Shown here in pieces: positions 13,935-23,700 of a stretch of DNA of 34,985 nt. A program made the position numbers and the translations under genes. A model generated the notes under the pieces. It had not been told where the DNA came from and made no database searches. It saw only the letters and a list, made by a program, of their open reading frames with translations. Each line of letters begins with the position of its first letter. Position 1 is the stretch's first letter. This DNA comes from a virus: positions 1-34,985 of the IMG/VR virus record IMGVR_UViG_3300030085_002245; one strand, written 5' to 3'.

Positions 13935-16900
13935 CTAGAAACCAGCTGCTCTTGCTCTTGGTCCTACGACAGCGCCAGTTCTTGCTGCCCAGGCACGAAC
14001 AGATGCCATACTGTAACCAGCAGCAAGTGCTCTATTAAGACCAGCGAGACCAACTGCTGCTTGACCACCAGCAAATGTATTAGATTGAAGACTACCTGCG
14101 TTTTGGTTAATAATGCCACGTTGTCCCGTTGCTGGAGCATAACCTGGAGCGTATCCTTGGTATTCGCGACTGCCACCGCCGCCACCATAACTACGTGGAG
14201 GAGTTGGAATCTTAGTTCTATTAAGAACAACAGGATCTAAGGTCTTAGTTACAGACTTACTTTCACTTATAGAATCATCTACAAGTTTCATATTTCTAAC
14301 AAGGATAAGATTCTCCTGAACGGTGTTAATCTTACCTTCAACAAAATATTTTTCTGTAGATCTTGTTGTTACAAATCCAGGTATCTGAGTATTATTTTCA
14401 TCATTTATGAGTTGGAACAACTTAGTTCCCGCTTCAAATTTTGGACTTTGGGTTAAGTTTGGATCGGGAATATAAAGAGAACCAATAAGGGCACCTACTC
14501 CATCAGTTACCAGTCTGACATTTGTAATTCTAGCAATAGCGCCACTGGTCTTACCACGAAGTTTCATTCCATTAAATACATTTCCATAGAATTCACCTTG
14601 TGGTTGGTTTGCTAGACTATAAGTATCAACGTTCAGTATTGTTGATGATGCTGAATAAGCAGCAGGAATAGTCAGATTTTGGTCGTAAGGATTGTTCTTA
14701 AAGACCTTATTTGGATTATTGTAAGCACCATACTTATGATTTTGTTGTGCTACTCTAAACTGAATGGATTGTCCAGGAAGAAGTTTTCTATTAGTTTCAA
14801 AAGTACAAACAGTTTCTCCTACTTGGAATACTCCAGTTTCCATCTCAATTTCAAGAAGTTTTGGAACGACATAATCTGACATTCCAACAGCATCAAAGAA
14901 AGGATAAATTCTAGTAAACAGTTTCATTCCCTTAGCAGAGAACTGAACGTTTCTAGACCTTACAAAAGGAATAACCTGACTGTTTAGAATTCTATCTCCA
15001 AAAGAAGTTTCTGCGAAATCTTCCTTGAAGATTTTTCTAGTACCCTGTCTAGTTGATGTTCCAGTCTTAGTTTCTGTTTCAATTTCTTCCTTATATCCTG
15101 CTTTATTTCTTGTTGCCTTCACCTTAGTTGAACCAGTCCAAACATCCTGCCAGGAATCCCAGGTAACAGGACCAAATCCAGTTTGTGCGTCAAAACCTTG
15201 TTCCGACAACTGTCTTGCAGTTTCATTATAATTACCTTCTGCTTCAATAGTCTTTGCAGCAATTCTTGTTTGATCAACCCAAACATCAGATGAAGGATAC
15301 AACGCTAGAGAACCACCATAGAAGGTTGCTGCATAAGGTTGAACATTTACAACTCTAGTAGAATATGGTTGCGTAATAGTTGCAACTTCACTATAGTCAA
15401 GAGTTACTAACTGACCAGTTCTCTTAACATTTGTTCCGACAAGACTTGTATCGGTGCTAGCATCAGCCGCTGGGTTTACACTAGTTCCAATACCTACAAG
15501 TGAATTTGTTCCAAGTAATAGATCAATTGACGTTGTATGGTGAGTTGGTCTTACCTCAGAATTTGGAATATCAATACTATTTTTTACAATAGTAACTTTT
15601 TTCTGAACATCAGTTGTGGAGAAATCATCAACAAAGAAACCAGACTTAAATCTATTAAGTCCATTCGCATCTTGAATAAGGAGACTTGACGTATCAACTT
15701 CAAGTAAAGAAAGTGCAGTGTAATACTCAAGATTTTTAATTCTATCCTCAAGTTTAGCGATATCGATCATTCGATATCTTCTGTGCTCCTTAGTTTCGGT
15801 CTGAACATCATTAATGTTGCAGAGATATGCAGGAAGAGTCATTGTTGCAATCTCTAAAGCACCATCACTTCTAATGGGAACTTGAGGTGACTCTGCTGGT
15901 TTACCAGGAGTTATCTGGAATACACCATCCTTAGTGAGGAATATCTTATCAATTCTTGGTAAGTAGAAAGAATATGTCAAGAGTAAAGACTCATCAGACG
16001 CCAAGACGTTAGATGCAGAATTTCCTTGTGCTGTGAAAGTTCTAGAAAGGAACTCAAAAGGAGATCTTGCGTTCTCGCTTACATCTGGAGCAGAAACTCT
16101 TGGTCTGATATCAACCATATCAGCATTACTGATTCCGTTTATAGAACCAATAGAACAATAATCAAACTGTTGATATGAATTTACAGTTGTAATATCTCCA
16201 GTGTCTGCAGAATCAAATGTAGCAGACATGAAAGCAATTTTCAGTTTTCTTGTTGGGTCTTTCGTGTTATTTTTTCTAACAATGTAAGACTGGTCGTATA
16301 TTGTATTTCTTTGATTTGTTTCTAAATCGAATGAAGATGTAATATCGTTATCACCGTCATCAAGGGCAGAAATAAATCCAGTAATACCAGACTCTTTAAA
16401 TGTTACTTGCTCTCCCTCAACAAAAGCAGTATCATTTTCACTAGTAAATGAAATCTTAAGATCATTTACTTTTTCGATATAAGAACCAATAGCATTACTA
16501 GTAGTTCCAATAAACTCTTCACCAATCAGAAGGTCATTAACTTTTCCAGTAGAACCATTTAAGTCTGTTAAGACAATCGATGGAAGATCTGGAGTATTAG
16601 TATCATTAGACTCAAATACTCCATATACCTTCATTACATCTGGACGTAACAGAGCAATCTCAGTATCTTGAACTCTGGTTCCGTAAGCATAGTTACCATA
16701 AGTCAATCCATCATTAAGAGTGGTTGCACCAATACCTGAACCAGAAAGTTTAGACTTATCAATAACAATAGTCTGTGCTCTACTCTTAATTTTTGCTTTT
16801 GATTTTACGTTTATTTTTCTAAGAGTTGCAATTAACTTTGCATCTCCATTTGAACCCAAACCATTAATAGTAACAGTCTGAGAACCGTTTGTAAATACAA

Positions 16901-19136
16901 ACTTATCAGAACTCAGTGCTTCTGTTGTTCCATCTTCTCTAACAAGAACATATCTTTCCTCATCAAAAGGTAAGAAAGTTTCATCGGTGCCTGCATCAAC
17001 AGCACCAGTTGAGTTTGATGTGATTGTTACCTCAAACTGTCTTCTGATTGTTAAATTAGACTCAGTTAAATCTACACTTGCAATATTTTGTTTTGGAAGT
17101 GGAGTGTATAAAGTGTTATCCGTTGATGACTCAAGTCGAGTTGTTAATATTTTGAAATCAGATGGATTAATATCAGATGCAGGAAGAGCACCATCACAAA
17201 TACCAATAACAGTAGTAATACCACTAAGTGTTAGACTATCGTTAGCAACACTGGTAATTCTAGCGAAGGTGTTTGTTGTCAGTCCTGGATTTGAGAATGC
17301 TACCAGATTTCCTACGGTAGCAATACCAACAAAGAGAGTTTCTGAAGTCGTTACTGTGCTAATACCACCACTAACACCGGTAATATTGACTTGTCCAATT
17401 CTTGTTAATGTGGATTGTGTAGTATCTGCAGTAAATGTGTAAGAAGTTCCCACTACACCATGTACTGCCTTTACATCACCAATACCTCTTGAAGTGACTG
17501 CAGTAGAAACTCTAGAGTTATCAATACCGTCAAAGATAAACTTTTCACCTAAAGAGAATTTGCCCTGTGTATTATAAACTGTAAGTTGTCTATTGTTTGT
17601 AGTATCGTATCTTAAGAAACCAACAGCACCACTTGATTTGCCTTTAATATGAGTTGGAACACTCAGAGAAATTGGTTCATTGAGTTCAATGGTTGTATAA
17701 GTTTGAATATCATACAGAGCAATATCCCACTCATTTTGAGCAGGGTTAGAGGTGTTATATGAACCAGACTCTAAAGCAAAGTCATATACTCTTGCAATAC
17801 CAATTTCTTCACCTGGAGCACTAAATTGATTTACACCAACTCTTCTGTCTCTAAGAGATACTGTATATGTAGTGGCGATACCAACATTTGGCGAACCATA
17901 AACTCTATTGAGTTTAAATGTTGGTCCAGTTATATAATTGATACTTTGATCTTCTAAGGTCTTTGTTGTTCTTGGTTTTTCAAAGTCCAAATAGGTTGGA
18001 CTAATCGTTTCTACTTCATATCCTTGAACATATGCCTTCATTGGAGAAACGGCATATGTGCCTAGATTCTCATTTGGAGTATTATTATCATATGTCTTTT
18101 GATTTTCAGTGAAGACTCCGTTATTACCTTTAAGGTTATTTAAAGTATTCTTTGCTGTAATAACGGGAGCATTAACGTAATAATCTCCAGATTCATCATT
18201 AGTTCTTCTCGCAAATTCTTGAGAAAGAACATTATATTCTGGGGTGTTTACGATAGAAATGAGTTTACCATTTCTAATTTCCATCAACTCAACAAAATTA
18301 TCTAAATCTGTTGAGTCTATTTCTAATTTTACTAACTGTGCATATATTTGAAATCTATCAGCACCTGGTGCTGCATAGTTTGAAAAACCTTGGGAGTTAT
18401 CATTTAAACTAGGATCTTCAAATGAGGTGACTATTTCTTCATATACTCTAAATCCAACTTTAAAACTTGGGGTACTACTGTATTCATCTAAGAAAAGTTC
18501 ATCCTTAAATACGTCTACAAAAGTTCCTCTTAAGAAATATACACCTTCTGACAGAAATACTGCAGAACCAACTACATTACATTCTTGAGATAATGTTGTT
18601 GCAAATGCTTCACCTGCTTGAAGATTAACAGTAGAAACTTCATTATCATCTTCTGCAAACTCAATTGTTTCTCCTTCAACAAGTAAAAGATTTTCTCCAT
18701 CAGAAAATCTAGTCTGAGTACCGTCTTCGGTTCCAGAACTTAAGTATCTTACATATATGGTTGTATTATCAACGCCTTCTCTAAAGTTTGAAATATATTT
18801 TTCAATAACTGCCGTAACACCACTGGACTGACCTTTTATAGTCTTATTAGTCAAATAAGGAAGAAATGCTTCTGCCGAAATGCCTTGAAATGTATTTTCA
18901 AGCAATACACCATCCATGTCATTCCTGAAACTTACGCCACCAGGAATGACTATAGAACCTTCTGTGAAAGTATGATTTCCAAACTGCTCAATTTGATTCT
19001 GCAGTATGGACTGCATTGTCGTCAGTTCTCTCGCCTGAACAGGATATCCTGGTTTAAACAGAACCTTATAATATTGACTCTCAGGATTAAAGTCATCAAA
19101 ATAAGGAGAGACGTTGAGATTAGTTTCCTGTGGCAT
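13935..19136 (-). CDS. DUF4815-type virion structural protein (1733 residues)
   Basis: The N-terminus is classic for DUF4815: NLNVSPYFDDFNPESQYYKV, LFKPGYPVQARELTTMQSIL and 'QFGNHTFTEGSIVIPGG'. Further on are FARRTNDESGDYYV (about 310) and SPMKAYVQGYEVET (about 365). The second half has 'FYLPRIDKIFLTKDGVFQIT', RYRMIDIAKLEDRIKNLEYY and GLNRFKSGFFVDDF. Several GxxSGAxAxV modules are interspersed (IKGQSSGVTAVI, IKGKSSGAVGFL, LRGKTSGAIARI). The C-terminus changes character: a GGGGGS stretch, a Tyr/Gly/Ala-rich linker and an Ala/Arg-rich tail ending PRARAAGF. The exact role is unknown; I infer a baseplate or fibre-attachment component, because it sits where T4 has genes 9-12. Starts six bases after gp8. 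Confidence 0.88.
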   Translation of the reverse strand: MPQETNLNVSPYFDDFNPESQYYKVLFKPGYPVQARELTTMQSILQNQIEQFGNHTFTEGSIVIPGGVSFRNDMDGVLLENTFQGISAEAFLPYLTNKTIKGQSSGVTAVIEKYISNFREGVDNTTIYVRYLSSGTEDGTQTRFSDGENLLLVEGETIEFAEDDNEVSTVNLQAGEAFATTLSQECNVVGSAVFLSEGVYFLRGTFVDVFKDELFLDEYSSTPSFKVGFRVYEEIVTSFEDPSLNDNSQGFSNYAAPGADRFQIYAQLVKLEIDSTDLDNFVELMEIRNGKLISIVNTPEYNVLSQEFARRTNDESGDYYVNAPVITAKNTLNNLKGNNGVFTENQKTYDNNTPNENLGTYAVSPMKAYVQGYEVETISPTYLDFEKPRTTKTLEDQSINYITGPTFKLNRVYGSPNVGIATTYTVSLRDRRVGVNQFSAPGEEIGIARVYDFALESGSYNTSNPAQNEWDIALYDIQTYTTIELNEPISLSVPTHIKGKSSGAVGFLRYDTTNNRQLTVYNTQGKFSLGEKFIFDGIDNSRVSTAVTSRGIGDVKAVHGVVGTSYTFTADTTQSTLTRIGQVNITGVSGGISTVTTSETLFVGIATVGNLVAFSNPGLTTNTFARITSVANDSLTLSGITTVIGICDGALPASDINPSDFKILTTRLESSTDNTLYTPLPKQNIASVDLTESNLTIRRQFEVTITSNSTGAVDAGTDETFLPFDEERYVLVREDGTTEALSSDKFVFTNGSQTVTINGLGSNGDAKLIATLRKINVKSKAKIKSRAQTIVIDKSKLSGSGIGATTLNDGLTYGNYAYGTRVQDTEIALLRPDVMKVYGVFESNDTNTPDLPSIVLTDLNGSTGKVNDLLIGEEFIGTTSNAIGSYIEKVNDLKISFTSENDTAFVEGEQVTFKESGITGFISALDDGDNDITSSFDLETNQRNTIYDQSYIVRKNNTKDPTRKLKIAFMSATFDSADTGDITTVNSYQQFDYCSIGSINGISNADMVDIRPRVSAPDVSENARSPFEFLSRTFTAQGNSASNVLASDESLLLTYSFYLPRIDKIFLTKDGVFQITPGKPAESPQVPIRSDGALEIATMTLPAYLCNINDVQTETKEHRRYRMIDIAKLEDRIKNLEYYTALSLLEVDTSSLLIQDANGLNRFKSGFFVDDFSTTDVQKKVTIVKNSIDIPNSEVRPTHHTTSIDLLLGTNSLVGIGTSVNPAADASTDTSLVGTNVKRTGQLVTLDYSEVATITQPYSTRVVNVQPYAATFYGGSLALYPSSDVWVDQTRIAAKTIEAEGNYNETARQLSEQGFDAQTGFGPVTWDSWQDVWTGSTKVKATRNKAGYKEEIETETKTGTSTRQGTRKIFKEDFAETSFGDRILNSQVIPFVRSRNVQFSAKGMKLFTRIYPFFDAVGMSDYVVPKLLEIEMETGVFQVGETVCTFETNRKLLPGQSIQFRVAQQNHKYGAYNNPNKVFKNNPYDQNLTIPAAYSASSTILNVDTYSLANQPQGEFYGNVFNGMKLRGKTSGAIARITNVRLVTDGVGALIGSLYIPDPNLTQSPKFEAGTKLFQLINDENNTQIPGFVTTRSTEKYFVEGKINTVQENLILVRNMKLVDDSISESKSVTKTLDPVVLNRTKIPTPPRSYGGGGGSREYQGYAPGYAPATGQRGIINQNAGSLQSNTFAGGQAAVGLAGLNRALAAGYSMASVRAWAARTGAVVGPRARAAGF

Positions 19137-19142
19137 GATTCT

Positions 19143-20696
19143 TTAGAACTGCAAAATAACTTTGATATCTTCTTTTTGATTCGCAGACCTTGTTATTGAA
19201 GGTCTGTTGTCAACATAAACTATATTTCCAGAATACTTTTTGACCTCTGGATTTGATACACCTTCAGTAAACGTTTGTCCGAGGTAATATGTCTTATTAT
19301 TTATTGTAGTCGAGACACCCGTAAATTCAGTGTGAATACCTAAAGTTACGCTACCACCAACAATGTTTACAGATCCACCAGTATCGGGAATAGACTTAAA
19401 TCTATTCATATTGAATCCATAAGTTGGAGTAGTATTTCTACTTCCATCAGTGTTAAAACCAGCAGTCGTCTTATCCTGCCAATACTTAAGAACACCAGTA
19501 GGAGCATCATAAGAGATTACACGACCTACTGCAGTAGACCCAAGACCAACTGTTTGTCTAATCTCAGTATCAGCAGCGAAAGTTGCAGTAGTAGAACCAG
19601 CACCAGTGAGTTTCAATGCATAAACAGCACTTGCCTTAGATGCAGAAAGAAGAGCAGTTGAATTATATTGCTCTGGATTTTCTACAATACCAACTCTTGC
19701 AATTTGATTTCCAGTGATAAAATCGGGATTCTGATTGTCATTTTCAATTCTTGAATAGACAAGAACGTTGTATGCACCAAGTTCTCTATAAATATCTGCT
19801 CCGTGACCACCTTGTGGAGGAATAATTACGTCAAAAGTTGGTCTTGTAGTTCCAGTGGGAACATTACCAGACTCTAAATCAACACTTCCGAAGGAATATC
19901 CAGAACCACCCTTAGAAATAGTAATAGATTCTACTTTAGACTCATTATTAACAACAATAGTTGCTTCTGCGCCACTTCCATCTCCTTTGATGGGAACTTG
20001 AGTATAAGTTCTATTTGCAGTTCCTACACCAGCACCACGACCAGTGATAGTTACGATTTTTAACTGTCCGCTTGTTGCAGCATTATTTCTAACAGAAACA
20101 TCATCGCTATTTGTCTCCCAGTCTCTTGGAACTGGCATAAAGTTTGTTGAGTCAAACTTTACAATGTCACTTGGTTTGATTGTATAAAGATATTTCCAGA
20201 TATAACCGTCGCCACTACTTCCAGCAGTTCTTGGTTCTAAATCAGTAAAAGTTGGTTGATCTAGAGAAGGTCTTCCGTTGGGGTTATCTGGATCTGTGCC
20301 GTTATGAAGACAGATGTATACTTTAAAGTCTTCGTTAACAACATAATAGTCGGCATTATATAAACTAGTTGCCCCAGATGGTTTAGATGTATTAGTCCTA
20401 CTAATATCATTACGATACATGTCGTAGGTAAATCCAGAAGTCCAAGTATTTTTCTTTACAACTTGCTTTACGTCACCATCATTGACTTTTTTCAAAGCAA
20501 TCATTGTGTCCCAATAATCATTTTCCTGCTCAAAACTATCTTTGGGTGCAGGTGGATTATCATCCCATGTTGAACTATAATCAGTCGCATTAGGAAGACC
20601 AACGAATGCATAAAAAGCATTTGTATCTGTGGTAGCCGCAGATACAAAACTCTTAGCATTCAAGATTCTAAGTTGATCAGTTATAATAGCAGACAT
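19143..20696 (-). CDS. 8: Baseplate wedge protein gp8
   Basis: Family landmarks: DYWDTMIALKKV near the N-terminus, 'GSSGDGYIWKYLYTIKPSD' (about 180; T4 gp8 has PGDGYVWEYLFEI) and the C-terminus 'SGNIVYVDNRPSITRSANQ' ending IKVILQF (T4 GEMIYMENRPPIIMAMDQ, ending INILFTF). gp8 is part of the baseplate wedge and binds gp7 and gp10 in T4. At 517 residues it exceeds T4 gp8 (334), mainly through a central stretch with a GGSGYSFGSV repeat and an 'AVGRVISYDAPTGVLKYWQD' module. It is preceded by a perfect TATAAATA late promoter in the gap after the gp7-like gene. No Shine-Dalgarno sequence. Confidence 0.95.
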   Translation of the reverse strand: MSAIITDQLRILNAKSFVSAATTDTNAFYAFVGLPNATDYSSTWDDNPPAPKDSFEQENDYWDTMIALKKVNDGDVKQVVKKNTWTSGFTYDMYRNDISRTNTSKPSGATSLYNADYYVVNEDFKVYICLHNGTDPDNPNGRPSLDQPTFTDLEPRTAGSSGDGYIWKYLYTIKPSDIVKFDSTNFMPVPRDWETNSDDVSVRNNAATSGQLKIVTITGRGAGVGTANRTYTQVPIKGDGSGAEATIVVNNESKVESITISKGGSGYSFGSVDLESGNVPTGTTRPTFDVIIPPQGGHGADIYRELGAYNVLVYSRIENDNQNPDFITGNQIARVGIVENPEQYNSTALLSASKASAVYALKLTGAGSTTATFAADTEIRQTVGLGSTAVGRVISYDAPTGVLKYWQDKTTAGFNTDGSRNTTPTYGFNMNRFKSIPDTGGSVNIVGGSVTLGIHTEFTGVSTTINNKTYYLGQTFTEGVSNPEVKKYSGNIVYVDNRPSITRSANQKEDIKVILQF

Positions 20697-20711
20697 TTTG
20701 CGTTTTTTATT

Positions 20712-20719
20712 TATTTATA
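20712..20719 (-). promoter_or_regulatory. Late promoter for gp8 (exact T4 octamer)
   Basis: TATAAATA on the minus strand is the exact T4 late consensus, in the 45-base gap between the gp7-like stop and the gp8 start, 15 bases before the ATG. The spacing implies a very short leader of about 8 bases. Confidence 0.65.
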
Positions 20720-20741
20720 GGGGATACTCAAAGAACAATAA

Positions 20742-23700
20742 TCAGATTAGATAAGTATCATACTTAAGTGGGTTGGAGCGAATAACACTTGCTGAAGTGT
20801 TTATTCCACTAAATCCATAGAAACTATATTCTTCTGGATTACCACCCCTTATCAAGTTGGACAGTTTGCCCCAACTGTATATACCGAAGAATTGACTATG
20901 ACCAAGACCAGTTAATCCATTGAAGTCTGATACACTTACAGTTACTTTCGCGACATAAGTGGTTCCATAACCAACTGCATTTGTTTGGGCAATAGAGACT
21001 GCTGCAACTTCGTATACATTATCTAAGAACTCAGTGCCTATACCAAGAACCGTTCCATCACCATACAGAGAGGTAACTCCGTTACCAACATTAGACTGTC
21101 TAACAATAAAGTAGTCTCCTGTGGAAATACCACTAACAGTAACAGCAGTTCCTACAAGGTTAGCATCTCTCAAGAATGAATCTTGTGGAATATACAGATC
21201 AAATACGATTCCAGTAGAAGCAACGCCAACTGAAGTTGTATTAACTCCAGAAACAACACCAAAGTCACCAGAATATATAACATTAGTTATTGTTTCTTCT
21301 TTCACTACAGGTTGTGATATAAGGACAACAGGTGGAGTTGAAGAAGTATATCCAGTTCCAGGAGAAGTAATAGATATTGAAGTAACAGTTCCTCCAGCAG
21401 AAATAGTTGCTGTTGCGTCTGCTCTTTGAGTCGTTCCTAAACCAACAGGATTTGCGATGGTAACCGATGGTACTGATGTATAACCAATACCAGGATTATC
21501 TATAACAATAGATGAGATAGTTCCTAATCCAGAAACAACAGCAGTTGCTGATGCACCAACCAGAGTATCTTGAGAAACTATTCTTACCTTAGTCTTATAG
21601 GTAGAGGAAGAGAATTCATTCTCATTATCAAAGAAAGTCTTAACACTCTCTACATAAATCGTTGTTGAACCAACACCGACAGGTTGAATAATATTAGAAG
21701 TTGGTTGAATTCTAGGTTCATAAATGTCTCTGTCTTTTCCAACTGCCTTACCATTAATGAAGATATCTTCAGTCTGACGACACCAGACTACTGCTCTTTC
21801 AAAACTTTCATTTCTAGTAATTCCTGGACCAGCATATGGATTTGTATTAGCAATATCACTAGAAGGAACATCCTTAACAAGTCTTGGATTTTCTTCTAAG
21901 TAGATATTTTCATCATAAAGTTTCAGAGTATCACCTTCAGTAACAGTCTCTAAAGTATCAATTTCAGCAACGTCAACTTCACCAGTTCCCTTATAGAACA
22001 GAATCTTACAAGTATCATTAACTTTTGGTGCTTCAGTGAAGGTAATCAAACTTCCACCATTAAAGATGTATCCTTGATCAGGAACTTGAAGGATATCATT
22101 TAAGAATACCAGCAAGTTTGCCTTAACTTCAAGTGCAGAACCACGTCGTGCTAAAATAGACTTATCAAAACCATCGACCTTCAGTGGGAATCTAGTTCTA
22201 GTTCCGTCGAAGAGGTTTTCAATCTTATCAATAACTTCAAGATCTCCGAAAGTCCAAGCACTGAATTTATCAGTTTGAACACTATCAATATCAATATGGA
22301 ACTCTTCAAATGTATATGATGTATCTGTTGGAATACCAGAAGTTCCGCCTATAGCAACTGTAAGTGTTTGTCCTTGTCCATAACCATATCCTGTGTTTCT
22401 GATTTCAAAGTCAATTACACTAGAACCTTGACCAACAACAATATCAACCGTTGCTTGAGTACCGATTCCTGTTGATTCGGAACTATAAACCAAAGGAACG
22501 TTAGAATAAGACAGAGGATCATCAAAGATTACAACTGGTGCGTTCGTTGCAGTGTATCCTGCTCCAGGATTAGTAATAGCAACACTAACAATGTGTCCAC
22601 CACTGATAGCAGCAGTACCGATGAACTCAATATTTGGAGTTCCAGTGCTAGATGTTGCGATACCAACGTTGACTACCGTTTGAACACCTGCTCTATAACC
22701 AGAACCACTGTTTCCAATGCTAATAGAGGTGATAGTTCCAAGACCTGAGATAACTGCGGTTCCACCAGCAGCAACCAGTGGTTGATATCCAAGTCCTGCA
22801 GAAGAACCAACTGAAACTATAACTCCACCAGAAGGCAAGTTTGAGGTATTGATATCATAGAGTGCTGATGTTGCAGTTCCTGTAAATTGAACGCTAGTTA
22901 CACCAACATTTTCGTGGAAATTAATGTCGCCAACAACGGAAACAAATTCAGACGATCTTGAAGGTTCTTGTAAGATTTCATTTATAAGAACTATTGCACT
23001 GTTGATTCCAGTAATGTTCTGTCCATTTGCTTGCAGCAAGAAACTGGTTTGAATTCCAGTAAAGGACTGAGAGACATCATCAAACACATAGTTCTTAGCG
23101 TAAGAATCTGTTGTTGCTCCAACAGTTCCAGATCTCATAAAGGTTCTACCACTAAAAGTAGAGTGTGTAGTGATTCCAGTAAAGTCTCTAGAATCGGGTG
23201 GGTTAGTTGTAGAACTTATTGGGCTTGGTCCGATTGGTGCGCTAATAAAGTTAAGTACGTTATCAACAATGTTGTAATCACCCTCAACTTTAGTTACTAA
23301 ATCATTTGCTGTATGAGCAGCAAGAGTAGTGCCCATCCAATTTCTTCTAACACGGAGTCTGTTAGTGAAGGTGCCGATTCCTACACTATCAACTCTTATG
23401 ATTTCATTATTAATCTTGAGAAGATCTCCGCCAGATATAGAAGTAATTCCGCTAAGGTTCAGGGTATCGTCAGTGCTCAATACTTGCTGAGTAATTGTAG
23501 TTGTTACTGCTGTAGAAACGACAGGAGACTGGATAGCATTATCAACTGAGAAGAGACCTCTTGCATTTTGATTTGTGGAAACAAATCTATGAGAGGTTCC
23601 AATACCAACACTAGTGATATCAAAAATTACTGGACTTGGTTTCAGAGCATTTTCTGCACTTGCAGCAAATTTAATTTTTAGATCAGATTCCTTAACTGCA

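Noticed and set aside
13878-13937. Frameshift or single nonsense mutation splitting one gene
   Set aside because: The two genes are in the same frame, but the 19 intervening codons contain four stops and a promoter-like octamer, so it is a real boundary.
13964-14230. Minus-strand overlapping frame of 88 codons inside the 1733-residue gene
   Set aside because: It is an alternate frame of the Gly/Ala-rich tail with no start context or family match.
19298-19305. AATAAATA octamer as a promoter for the 1733-residue gene
   Set aside because: It lies inside gp8 coding sequence about 160 bases from the start; background occurrence is likely in AT-rich DNA.
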